A DNA stretch of 64,000 nucleotides from Sphingopyxis sp. HIX (lineage in GTDB: Bacteria; Pseudomonadota; Alphaproteobacteria; Sphingomonadales; Sphingomonadaceae): the NCBI RefSeq assembly GCF_001468285.1, contig NZ_LNSB01000017.1:1-64000 (forward strand). Direction: 5' to 3'. The stretch's first letter is position 1. Each line of letters begins with the position of its first letter. The translations under genes were made by a program, and so were the position numbers. Positions 51,741 through 59,262 of this stretch are shown in pieces. The notes under the pieces were generated by a model. The model did no database searches, had not been told where the DNA came from, and was given only the letters and a program-made list of their open reading frames with translations.

Positions 51741-51769
51741 TTGACTTTGCCCCGAATCCTGCTTATTCG
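51741..51769 (+). promoter_or_regulatory. Possible promoter of the rpmH block
   Basis: TTGACT (51741-51746), 17 bases, TATTCG (51764-51769). Transcription would start near 51776, upstream of the hairpin at 51783-51808 and of rpmH. The -10 is weak. Confidence 0.45.
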
Positions 51770-51782
51770 CGCCCCCATCAGT

Positions 51783-51808
51783 GGCCGCCCACGTTTGGCG
51801 GCCCTTTT
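51783..51808 (+). terminator. Terminator-like hairpin before rpmH
   Basis: GGCCGCC (51783-51789) pairs with GGCGGCC (51797-51803) across 7 bases and is followed by CTTTT. It could end the PGPGW transcript, or act as an attenuator since the likely rpmH promoter lies upstream of it. Confidence 0.65.
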
Positions 51809-51839
51809 CTGTTAGAGCCGAGACTTAGGGACAACCGCG

Positions 51840-51974
51840 ATGAAGCGTACCTTTCAACCGAGCCGCCTGGTGCGCAAGCGTCGCCATGGTTTCCGCGCCC
51901 GCAAGGCGACCGTCGGCGGCCGCAAGGTCCTCGCCAACCGCCGCGCCCAGGGCCGCAAGAAGCTGTCGGCCTGA
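51840..51974 (+). CDS. rpmH: 50S ribosomal protein L34
   Basis: 44 residues: [20 protein letters not shown] at the start and [11 protein letters not shown] at the end, a full-length L34. Highly basic, as expected for an rRNA-binding protein of the large subunit. AGGGA lies 8 bases before ATG 51840. It heads the conserved rpmH-rnpA-yidD-yidC-engB block. Confidence 0.98.
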   Translation: MKRTFQPSRLVRKRRHGFRARKATVGGRKVLANRRAQGRKKLSA

Positions 51975-52003
51975 TCGCTGACGCTTCTGCGCCAGCCCGT
52001 CTG

Positions 52004-52342
52004 GTGCGAACGCTTTCAAAACGCAGCGAATTTCTGGCCGCGAACCGCGGCCTTCGCTTTCCCATGCCCGGCTTCGTGCTGCTCGTCCGCGTGCGCGGCG
52101 ATGACGATGATGCGATGGGCATCGGTTACACCGTCAGCAAGAAGGTCGGCAACGCCGTCACGCGCAACCGGATGAAGCGCCGGCTGCGCGCGCTCTGCCG
52201 CGCCGCCTTGCCCGAATCGGGGATCGCGGGCGCCGACCATGTGCTGATCGGCCGCCCCGGCGGCAACGACATCGCCTTTGCCGAACTGGACGAGCAGCTG
52301 ACCAATGCGCTGACGCGCGCCGCGAAGAAGCTGGCGAAATGA
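52004..52342 (+). CDS. rnpA: Ribonuclease P protein component
   Basis: 112 residues from GTG 52004 (MRTLSKRSEFLAANRGLRFP). The family's RNR signature is VTRNRMKRRLRALCR. It is the protein partner of RNase P RNA in tRNA 5' maturation. The start is uncertain: the frame is open upstream into rpmH, and CTG 51971 would add 11 residues; GTG fits the usual N-terminus. It overlaps the next small open frame by ATGA. Confidence 0.93.
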   Translation: MRTLSKRSEFLAANRGLRFPMPGFVLLVRVRGDDDDAMGIGYTVSKKVGNAVTRNRMKRRLRALCRAALPESGIAGADHVLIGRPGGNDIAFAELDEQLTNALTRAAKKLAK

Positions 52343-52416
52343 ACGCGCCCACCGCCCGCCGGACGGAACCCCGAATCGCGAATGAAGTTGCGCAGTTTTC
52401 CGGGCTTTCGGCATGA
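52339..52416 (+). CDS. 25-codon coupling open frame between rnpA and yidD
   Basis: ATG 52339 overlaps the rnpA stop (ATGA) and its TGA overlaps the yidD ATG (ATGA). The peptide, beginning [12 protein letters not shown] and ending QFSGLSA, resembles nothing known. It may only carry ribosomes from rnpA to yidD, or be chance. There is no clear ribosome site of its own. Confidence 0.35.
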   Translation: MNAPTARRTEPRIANEVAQFSGLSA

Positions 52417-52625
52417 TCGCCCGGCTGCTCATCCTGATCGCCTGGCTGTGGCAGAACGGCCCGTCGCGCATCCTGCCGCCGACGTGCCGCTATCAACCGT
52501 CGTGCAGCGCTTATGCCATCACGGCGCTTCGGCGCTATGGTGCGATCAAGGGTGGCTGGCTCGCGACAAAGCGGCTATTGCGCTGCCACCCGTGGGGCGG
52601 TCATGGGCATGACCCGGTTCCCTGA
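52413..52625 (+). CDS. yidD: Membrane protein insertion efficiency factor YidD
   Basis: 70 residues: [20 protein letters not shown], then [20 protein letters not shown] with the conserved cysteines and [19 protein letters not shown]. Complete YidD, an amphipathic peripheral membrane protein that helps YidC insertion. In the standard place between rnpA and yidC. Confidence 0.97.
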   Translation: MIARLLILIAWLWQNGPSRILPPTCRYQPSCSAYAITALRRYGAIKGGWLATKRLLRCHPWGGHGHDPVP

Positions 52626-52669
52626 CACAGCATTTTCCCGACATCAGACGATAAGAGAGACCAAAGAGC

Positions 52670-54442
52670 GTGGACGACAAGCGTAACTGGATCACGGCCC
52701 TGCTGCTGTCGGCGGCTATCCTGTTCGGCTGGAGCTATGTGTCGGAGAAATTCTTCCCGACCCCGGCCAAGCCCGACGTGACCAAGACGGTCGCGGGCAG
52801 CAACGGCGCCCCGGCGACCGGCACGGCTCCGGCCGCCACGCCCGACGGCGTTCCGCCCGTCGCGGGAACGGTCGCAGCGCCGGGTACGCCCGCCGCTCCG
52901 GCCGCCGCCGCGATTCGCCCGATCGACGCCGTGCTCGCCGAAGGCCAGCGCGTCGCGATCGAGACGCCGACGATCAAGGGCTCGATCAACCTCGTCGGCG
53001 CGCGCATCGACGACATCACGCTCACCAAATATCGCCAGACGATCAAGAAGGACGCCCCCGCGGTGCGCCTCTTTGCGCCGGCGGGAACCAAGGGCGCCTA
53101 TTTCGCGACCACCGGCTGGTCGGCGCAGGGCATCGCGGTGCCGGGCGCAACGACGGTGTGGACCGCGAGCGGCACGCGCCTGACCCCGACGACGCCCGTG
53201 TCGCTGAGCTGGGCGAACCCGACCGGCCAGACCTTCCGCATCGATTACAGCATCGACACCAATTATCTGATCACCGCCAAGCAGACGGTTGTCAACGCGG
53301 GCACCGCGCCGATCGTCGTGCGCAGCGGCACCTATATCGACCGCACCGGCATCCCGACCGACCCGCACGAGGTCGACAGCTGGACGATCCACGTCGGCCC
53401 GACGGGCTATCTCGACGCCAAGTCGAACTTCACCGACTATCACGAGCTCGACGAGGCGGCGAACCGCACCATGGCCTATTCGTCGGCGAGCTGGCTGGGC
53501 TTCACCGACAAATATTGGCTCGCCGCGGTCATCCCCGCGAAGGGCGAAAAGGTGTCGGCGGCGTTCAACGCGCTCGGCAACACCAGCTATCGCGCGGCCT
53601 TCGCCAGCGAGCTGGTGCAGCTCGCGCCCGGCCGCCAGATCGCGACCACCAGCCGCATCTTCGCGGGCGCCAAGGAATTCGCGACGCTCGAGCGCTACCA
53701 GGATGATATGGGCATCACCCGCCTGTCGAACGCGATCGACTGGGGCTGGTTCGAATTTTTCGCGGTGCCGATCTTCAAGCTGCTCGACTGGCTGTTCCGC
53801 CAGGTCGGCAATTTCGGCGTCGCGATCATGGTGCTGACTTTGATCATCCGCCTGCTGATGTTCCCGATCGCCAACAAGCAGTTCGCATCGATGGCGCAGA
53901 TGCGCGTCGTGCAGCCCAAGATGAAGGCGCTGCAGGACCGCTACAAGGACGACAAGCCCAAGATGCAGCAGGAGCTGATGAAGCTCTACAAGGACGAGAA
54001 GATCAATCCGCTCGCCGGCTGCCTCCCGATCCTGATCCAGATCCCGATCTTCTATGCGCTGTACAAGGTGCTGATGCTGACGATCGAAATGCGCCACCAG
54101 CCGTTCGCGCTGTGGATCAAGGATCTGTCGGCGCAGGATCCGGCGATGATCCTGAACCTGTTCGGCACGCTGAACTTCACCCCGCCGTCGCTGCTCAGCA
54201 TCGGCGTGATGGCGGTGATCCTGGGCGTGACCATGTGGCTGCAGTTCCGCCTGAACCCGCCGCCGACCGACCCGGTGCAGGCGCAGGTGTTCAAGATCAT
54301 GCCGTGGATGTTCATGTTCATCATGGCGCCCTTCGCCGCGGGCCTGCTGCTCTACTGGATCACGAACAATGTGCTCTCGATCGCGCAGCAGCAGTGGATG
54401 TATCGCAAATTCCCGGCGCTGAAGGCAGCGGCGGCGAAGTGA
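52670..54442 (+). CDS. yidC: Membrane protein insertase YidC
   Basis: 590 residues with GTG start. N-terminal membrane anchor (WITALLLSAAILFGWSYV), an Ala/Pro/Thr-rich linker, the large periplasmic beta-sandwich domain (about 90-350) typical of Gram-negative YidC, and the five-helix core with QPKMKALQDRYKDDKPKMQQ and LPILIQIPIFYALYKVL. It inserts inner-membrane proteins alone or with SecYEG. The stop overlaps the engB start (GTGA). Confidence 0.97.
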   Translation: MDDKRNWITALLLSAAILFGWSYVSEKFFPTPAKPDVTKTVAGSNGAPATGTAPAATPDGVPPVAGTVAAPGTPAAPAAAAIRPIDAVLAEGQRVAIETPTIKGSINLVGARIDDITLTKYRQTIKKDAPAVRLFAPAGTKGAYFATTGWSAQGIAVPGATTVWTASGTRLTPTTPVSLSWANPTGQTFRIDYSIDTNYLITAKQTVVNAGTAPIVVRSGTYIDRTGIPTDPHEVDSWTIHVGPTGYLDAKSNFTDYHELDEAANRTMAYSSASWLGFTDKYWLAAVIPAKGEKVSAAFNALGNTSYRAAFASELVQLAPGRQIATTSRIFAGAKEFATLERYQDDMGITRLSNAIDWGWFEFFAVPIFKLLDWLFRQVGNFGVAIMVLTLIIRLLMFPIANKQFASMAQMRVVQPKMKALQDRYKDDKPKMQQELMKLYKDEKINPLAGCLPILIQIPIFYALYKVLMLTIEMRHQPFALWIKDLSAQDPAMILNLFGTLNFTPPSLLSIGVMAVILGVTMWLQFRLNPPPTDPVQAQVFKIMPWMFMFIMAPFAAGLLLYWITNNVLSIAQQQWMYRKFPALKAAAAK

Positions 54443-55104
54443 GCGACATCGATCCGGGCACCGAGGACCGGGGCGCCGAAGAACGGGGTGAACGCGCGCG
54501 CAAGCTGTTTGCGGGCCCGATCGCCTTCCTGAAATCGGCGCCCGCCCTCCAGCATCTGCCGAGCCCGAGCGTGCCCGAGATTGCCTTCGCGGGGCGCTCG
54601 AACGTCGGCAAGTCGTCGCTGCTCAACGCGCTGACCAACCGCAACGGCCTCGCGCGCACGTCGGTGACGCCGGGGCGGACGCAGGAACTCAACTATTTCG
54701 ACGTCGGATCGCCCTTGGTGTTCCGGCTCGTCGACATGCCCGGCTATGGCTTCGCCAAGGCGCCGAAGGATGTCGTCAAAAAATGGCGCTTCCTGATCAA
54801 CGATTACCTCCGCGGGCGGCAGGTGCTCAAGCGCACGCTGGTGCTCATCGACAGCCGCCACGGGATCAAGGACGTCGACCGCGAGGTACTCGAGATGCTC
54901 GACGTCGCCGCGGTCAGCTATCGCATCGTCCTGACCAAGGCCGACAAGGTGAAGGCGACCGACCTCGCCGCCGTGCTCGCGGCGACCGAAGCCGAGGCCC
55001 GCAAGCATCCCGCGGCGCACCCCGAGGTCATCGTCACGAGCAGCGAGAAGGGCATGGGCATCGCCGAACTGCGGACCGCGGTGCTGGAGGCGGTCGAGGT
55101 TTGA
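54439..55104 (+). CDS. engB: Ribosome biogenesis GTPase EngB/YsxC
   Basis: 221 residues from GTG 54439, overlapping the yidC stop. G1 is GRSNVGKS (52-59), G3 DMPGYGFAK, G4 TKADK and G5 TSSEK. An essential GTPase in late 50S assembly. The N-terminal extension DIDPGTEDRGAEERGERARK is charged and not conserved. Last gene of the rpmH block, followed by a palindromic repeat. Confidence 0.96.
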   Translation: MSDIDPGTEDRGAEERGERARKLFAGPIAFLKSAPALQHLPSPSVPEIAFAGRSNVGKSSLLNALTNRNGLARTSVTPGRTQELNYFDVGSPLVFRLVDMPGYGFAKAPKDVVKKWRFLINDYLRGRQVLKRTLVLIDSRHGIKDVDREVLEMLDVAAVSYRIVLTKADKVKATDLAAVLAATEAEARKHPAAHPEVIVTSSEKGMGIAELRTAVLEAVEV

Positions 55105-55112
55105 TTTGAAAA

Positions 55113-55257
55113 TCCTCTCCCCTTGGGGGAGAGGATAGGGAAGGTTGCGGGCTTGCCCGCTACCGAACCTCGGTGAGGGCTGACATACCCTCACCCAGCT
55201 TCGCCTAGCGAGCAAACTCGCAAGGCTTCGCATCCCTCTCCCCCAAGGGGAGAGGGA
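55113..55257. repeat. CTCTCCCC-type palindromic element, copy 2
   Basis: Starts with hairpin CCTCTCCCCTTGGGGGAGAG and ends with CCCTCTCCCCCAAGGGGAGA in inverse orientation; the interior also holds GGCTTGCCCGC and a CTCGCAAGGCTTCGC segment. Same layout as 33529-33680, with a different hairpin tip. Confidence 0.8.
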
Positions 55258-55271
55258 GTAAGGGAGACCCC

Positions 55272-55940
55272 ATGAAACTGTTCATCGGTAATAAGGCGTA
55301 CTCGAGTTGGAGCCTGCGCGGCTGGCTGGCCGCCAAGCATAGCGGGCTGCCCTTCGAGGAGGTCACCGTCCCGCTCTACGACGAGGACTGGTCGAACCGC
55401 CGCGAAGGCGACGAGTTCGCGCCGTCGGGGGGCAAGGTGCCGATCCTGTGGGACGGCGAGGATATCGTCGTCTGGGATAGCCTGGCGATCATCGACTATC
55501 TCAACGAAAAGACCGGCGGCACGCGCGGCTACTGGCCCGAGGACATGGCGGCGCGCGCGATGGCGCGGTCGATGGCGGCCGAGATGCACAGCAGTTTCGC
55601 GGCGCTGCGCCGCAACCACAGCATGAACATCCGCCGCATCTACCCCGCCGCCGATCTGCTGCCCGAGGTGCAGGCCGATGTCGTGCGCATCGTGCAGATC
55701 TGGGCCGAGGCGCGCGCGCGTTTCGGCGGCGAGGGCGATTTCCTGTTTGGCGACTGGTCGGCGGCCGACATCATGTTCGCGCCGGTGGTGACGCGCTTCA
55801 TCACCTACTCGATCCCGCTGCCGCGCTTCGCCGTGCCCTATTGCCAGGCGGTGATCAGCCATCCGTGCATGCAGGAATGGATCGGCGGCGCGCAGGCCGA
55901 GGACTGGGTGATCGAGCAGTTCGAAAAAGCCGACAGCTGA
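55272..55940 (+). CDS. Glutathione S-transferase
   Basis: 222 residues: MKLFIGNKAYSSWSLRGWLA with the Ser-Ser-Trp-Ser active region typical of the YfcF/zeta-like bacterial branch, GGKVPILWDGEDIVVWDSLA, and the C-terminal LFGDWSAADIMFAPVVTRF. ATG 55272 follows GGGAG. It is a stand-alone gene after the repeat. Third GST in the window. The substrate is unknown. Confidence 0.93.
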   Translation: MKLFIGNKAYSSWSLRGWLAAKHSGLPFEEVTVPLYDEDWSNRREGDEFAPSGGKVPILWDGEDIVVWDSLAIIDYLNEKTGGTRGYWPEDMAARAMARSMAAEMHSSFAALRRNHSMNIRRIYPAADLLPEVQADVVRIVQIWAEARARFGGEGDFLFGDWSAADIMFAPVVTRFITYSIPLPRFAVPYCQAVISHPCMQEWIGGAQAEDWVIEQFEKADS

Positions 55941-56002
55941 AATGTCGCCGCGATGAACGCGGCGTTCAGCCCGCGCTGCTCCGCAGGCGGTAAGAAGGTC
56001 GC

Positions 56003-56641
56003 ATGAAGAAGATCCTTCTCGCCTCCGCCCTCGCGCTCGGCGCCGCCGTCGTCGCCGCCGCCGCCGCGCCCGCTAGCCAGTGGGAAATCGGCCCGGTCAT
56101 CCGCGGCAAGAACTACTCCGTCGGCATGCCGCTCGCGCCGCGGCCCGAGCGCGGCGGCTGGTCGTTCGACTTCCCGGTCGGCAGCAAGGCGGCGGGACAT
56201 GTCCATTACGTCACCTTCCGCCCCGGATCGCTCGCGGGCAAATCGCGGATCGTGGTGCGCTACCGCGTCGACGCCAAGGCGGGCACGCGCTTCGTGCCGC
56301 AGGCGAACCCCGACCGCGCGGGCACGGTGTCGCTCTACCTCCAGCGGCGCGGCGACAATTGGAACGCGCGCGGGCATTATCAATATTATCGCTGGTACGC
56401 GCCCGCCGCGACGGTGCGCGAGCTGGCGCCGGGCGTCGGCGAGATCAGCGTGGCGCTCGACGACCCGCAGTGGATTTCGGTGCTCGGCCGGCCAGCGGCG
56501 AACAGCCCCGAAGCGCTCGAAGATGCGCTGGCCGATGTCGACCGGATCGGGCTGGTGTTCGGCTCCTCGAACGCGCGCGGCCACGGCGTCTATGCGACCG
56601 CGCCGGCGAAATTCACGATGACGGGGTTCCGGATCGATTAG
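56003..56641 (+). CDS. Secreted protein of unknown function
   Basis: 212 residues with a signal peptide (KKILLASALALGAAVVAAAA). The mature part is predicted beta-rich with aromatic clusters (WSFDFPVGSKAAGHVHYVTF, GHYQYYRWYAPAATVREL, DPQWISVLGRPAANSPEALE), reminiscent of a carbohydrate-binding-like sandwich but not assignable. Its stop overlaps that of the convergent cupin gene by 3 bases. Confidence 0.75.
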   Translation: MKKILLASALALGAAVVAAAAAPASQWEIGPVIRGKNYSVGMPLAPRPERGGWSFDFPVGSKAAGHVHYVTFRPGSLAGKSRIVVRYRVDAKAGTRFVPQANPDRAGTVSLYLQRRGDNWNARGHYQYYRWYAPAATVRELAPGVGEISVALDDPQWISVLGRPAANSPEALEDALADVDRIGLVFGSSNARGHGVYATAPAKFTMTGFRID

Positions 56642-57105
56642 GGAATCCGCTTGGTCGGATAGGGCGTGCCGTCCTTGTGGAAATAGCCGTCGGGCGTGAA
56701 GAGCATGTCGATGTCCGAATAGCCGCCGCCGATGTCGTATTTCTTGCCGCCGCCGAGCGCGACGAGCACGCAGTCGGCGTCCGATTCGTTGACCAGGTGA
56801 TGGCCGTTGGTGCTGCCCTTGGGCCACACCGCGATGTCGCCGGGCCGCATCGGCCAGCGGCCGTCGTCCTCGACCAGCACCGCCTCGCCCGCGATCATGA
56901 TCACCATCTCGTCCTCGCCGTCGTGCCAGTGGCGCTGCGACGACATCGCGCCGGGTCTCAGCACGACATGGCTCGCGGCGAAATCGCTGATCCCGGTGAC
57001 GGGCGCGAGGCGGCGGTACCAGCGGCCCTGCACCGCGGCGTCGAAGGGCGCGGGATAGCCGGTGGCGTTGGTTTGCGGGATGGCGTCGAGATCGAGCTTG
57101 GGCAT
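56638..57105 (-). CDS. Cupin domain protein
   Basis: 155 residues. Cupin motif 1 is SSQRHWHDGEDEMVIMIAGE with His/His/Glu metal ligands, motif 2 is PGDIAVWPKGSTNGHHLVNE. AGAGGA precedes ATG 57105, which was chosen over an upstream ATG lying inside the repeat at 57135-57289. A small cytoplasmic protein; the substrate is unknown. Confidence 0.88.
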   Translation of the reverse strand: MPKLDLDAIPQTNATGYPAPFDAAVQGRWYRRLAPVTGISDFAASHVVLRPGAMSSQRHWHDGEDEMVIMIAGEAVLVEDDGRWPMRPGDIAVWPKGSTNGHHLVNESDADCVLVALGGGKKYDIGGGYSDIDMLFTPDGYFHKDGTPYPTKRIP

Positions 57106-57134
57106 AGGGCAGTCCTCTGCGTTTGTTCTTTTTT

Positions 57135-57289
57135 TGTTTCGCACAAAGACGCAAAGATACAAAGAGATTCCGTAAGACAGCTACGTCGCGCGCCATCCGC
57201 GCGAAGCGCCTTTCTGGTCGCCTGCGGCGACACGCTTTCGTAAAAACAGGGCGCGCCATCTTCGTGTCTTTGCGTCTTTGCGCGAAACA
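57135..57289. repeat. MITE-like element with ~30-bp inverted ends (CAAAGACGCAAAG type)
   Basis: TGTTTCGCACAAAGACGCAA at the left and its near-inverse, ending TTGCGCGAAACA, at the right. The 155-bp unit lies between the cupin and dapE starts, so both genes may use promoters inside or at its edges. Confidence 0.8.
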
Positions 57290-57335
57290 TTTCAGCGTCT
57301 CGACTAAGGGCCACCCCAAGGCGTATGGCGCGACC

Positions 57336-58466
57336 ATGAGCATCGACCCCGTAGACCTCGCCAAGGCGCTGATCGCCGCCCCGTCCGTCACCCCCGCCAC
57401 CGGCGCGGTGTTCGATGTGCTCGAGGCGGCGCTGACCCCGCTCGGCTTTACGGTCGAGCGCTTTATCGACGGGATCGAGCCCGACGGGCCGGTCGAGAAT
57501 CTGCTCGCGGTGCGCACGGGCAAGGGACCGCGGCATTTCGGCTTTGCCGGGCACCTCGACGTTGTGCCGCCGGGCGTCGGCTGGACAGGCGATGCGTTCG
57601 CGCCCGAGGTCCGCGGCGACCTGCTCTACGGGCGCGGGGCGGTCGACATGAAGGGTTCGATCGCCGCCTTCGTCGCGGCGGCCGCAGCCACGCCCCCGGA
57701 AACGGGGACGATCAGCCTGATCATCACCGGCGACGAGGAAGGCCCCGCGATCTTCGGCACGCGCGCGCTGATGGAGCATATGGCGGGGCGCGGCGTCGTG
57801 CCCGACATGATCGTCGTCGGCGAGCCGACGTCGGTGACCAGGCTCGGCGACATGGTGAAGATCGGGCGGCGCGGGTCGGTCAATATCTGGATCGACGTGC
57901 CGGGGACGCAGGGGCATGTCGCCTACCCCCACCTCGCCGACAATCCGATCCCCAAGCTGGTCGAGATCCTAGCGGCGATCGACGCGGTGGTGCTCGACGA
58001 GGGCAACGACTGGTTCCAGCCGTCGAACATCGAATTCACCGACATCGAGGTCGGCAACGGCGCGACCAACGTCATCCCCGCCTCGGCGCGCGCGCGGCTG
58101 TCGATCCGCTTCAACGACCAGCATAAGGGCGCCGACCTGGTCGCGATGATCGAGCGCATCGCACACGATGTCGAGCCCAAGGCCAAGGTTCTCGGCAAGA
58201 TTTCGGGCGAAGCCTTCCTGACCCCGCCGGGCGACCTGTCGGGGCTCGTCGCCGAGGCGATCCATGCCGAGACTGACATCGTGCCCGAGATGTCGACCAC
58301 CGGCGGCACGTCCGACGCGCGCTTCCTGCATGCACTCTGCCCGGTGGTCGAATTCGGGCTGACCAATGCAACGATGCACAAGCTCGACGAGGCGGTCGCG
58401 GTGGCAGACCTGCACAAGCTGACGGCGATTTACCGCGGGATATTGGTGCGGGCGCTGGCGGGCTGA
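57336..58466 (+). CDS. dapE: Succinyl-diaminopimelate desuccinylase
   Basis: 376 residues of the M20 di-zinc family: FAGHLDVVPPG, LYGRGAVDMKGSIAAF, ITGDEEGPA and VVGEPTSV, plus the dimerisation domain with GTQGHVAYPHLADNP and the C-terminal STTGGTSDARFL. It hydrolyses N-succinyl-LL-diaminopimelate in lysine and peptidoglycan precursor synthesis. ATG 57336 has no strong ribosome site. It is bracketed by two CAAAG-type repeats. Confidence 0.96.
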   Translation: MSIDPVDLAKALIAAPSVTPATGAVFDVLEAALTPLGFTVERFIDGIEPDGPVENLLAVRTGKGPRHFGFAGHLDVVPPGVGWTGDAFAPEVRGDLLYGRGAVDMKGSIAAFVAAAAATPPETGTISLIITGDEEGPAIFGTRALMEHMAGRGVVPDMIVVGEPTSVTRLGDMVKIGRRGSVNIWIDVPGTQGHVAYPHLADNPIPKLVEILAAIDAVVLDEGNDWFQPSNIEFTDIEVGNGATNVIPASARARLSIRFNDQHKGADLVAMIERIAHDVEPKAKVLGKISGEAFLTPPGDLSGLVAEAIHAETDIVPEMSTTGGTSDARFLHALCPVVEFGLTNATMHKLDEAVAVADLHKLTAIYRGILVRALAG

Positions 58467-58467
58467 G

Positions 58468-58693
58468 ATTAATCCTCACGCGAAGGCGCAAAGGCGCCAA
58501 GAAGAAAAATCTCACACAAAGACACAAAGAGGGCGTGCGCCGCCGCCAGTGTCGCCTGTCGCCGAAGGCGACCTTCTATAAGGCGCTTCGCGATCATGGA
58601 GCAGCGGTGCGGGCGAAGGCTACCCTCTTTGTGTCTTTGTGTGAGACCCTTTTTCTTATCTTCTTGGCGCCTTTGCGCCTTTGCGTGAGATTA
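58468..58693. repeat. MITE-like nested inverted repeat (~226 bp)
   Basis: The left end (CACGCGAAGGCGCAAAGGCG, then CACACAAAGACACAAAGAGG) is repeated in inverse order at the right (CCTCTTTGTGTCTTTGTGTG, then CGCCTTTGCGCCTTTGCGTG). About 65 bases pair on each side. It starts 1 base after the dapE stop and its last bases contain the stop codon of the smr gene. Confidence 0.85.
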
Positions 58694-59260
58694 GTCTTCG
58701 CGCGCCCGCCGCAGGATGACATAGACTGCGCCTGCCCCGCCATGGCTGATATGCGCGGGGCGCAGCGCGACGATCTGGTGGGCGTAGGGCGAATAGGCCA
58801 GCCAGTCGGGGAGCGAAGCGCGGATCGCGCCGCGCGGGCGCGGATCGCCGTGCATCACCGGCAAGCGGTCGGCGCCGGGGCGCAGACGACCCGCGACCAC
58901 GAGCAGCACGCGCGCGCCGCGGATCAGCGCGCGGTGGATGCTCTCGTCGAGCAAGGCCTGCGCCGAGGCGAGGCTGTGACCGTGGAGGTCGATGCTCATG
59001 TCGGGGCGGACGAGCCCCTTGCGCAGGCGGCGGTCCCAATGGCCGTCGAGCGTCGCGGTGTGGTGCGTGCGGCGCGGCGGCGGGAGCGGCGAAGGCGGAC
59101 GCGCGGCGGGCGGTGCGGTGACGCGCGGCTGCGCCTTGGGCGGCTTGACCGTGGGCGGCGCGACGGGCGCGAGCGGCGCGGGCGCCTTCGCCAGCGGCTT
59201 CACCGTCGCAGCGACCTTTCGCCAGAGCGCCGACTCGTCGGGGGCGAGCCGACGAACCAT
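58691..59260 (-). CDS. Smr/MutS2 C-terminal-domain protein
   Basis: 189 residues. A long Ala/Pro-rich disordered N-terminus, then the Smr domain: DMSIDLHGHSLASAQALLDE with the DLHGxS motif, and GAGAVYVILRRARED. Smr domains are nucleases acting on nucleic acids; the biological role of stand-alone Smr proteins is unclear. ATG 59260 is 2 bases downstream of the mltA stop. The stop codon lies in a repeat element. Confidence 0.9.
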   Translation of the reverse strand: MVRRLAPDESALWRKVAATVKPLAKAPAPLAPVAPPTVKPPKAQPRVTAPPAARPPSPLPPPRRTHHTATLDGHWDRRLRKGLVRPDMSIDLHGHSLASAQALLDESIHRALIRGARVLLVVAGRLRPGADRLPVMHGDPRPRGAIRASLPDWLAYSPYAHQIVALRPAHISHGGAGAVYVILRRARED

Positions 59261-59262
59261 CG

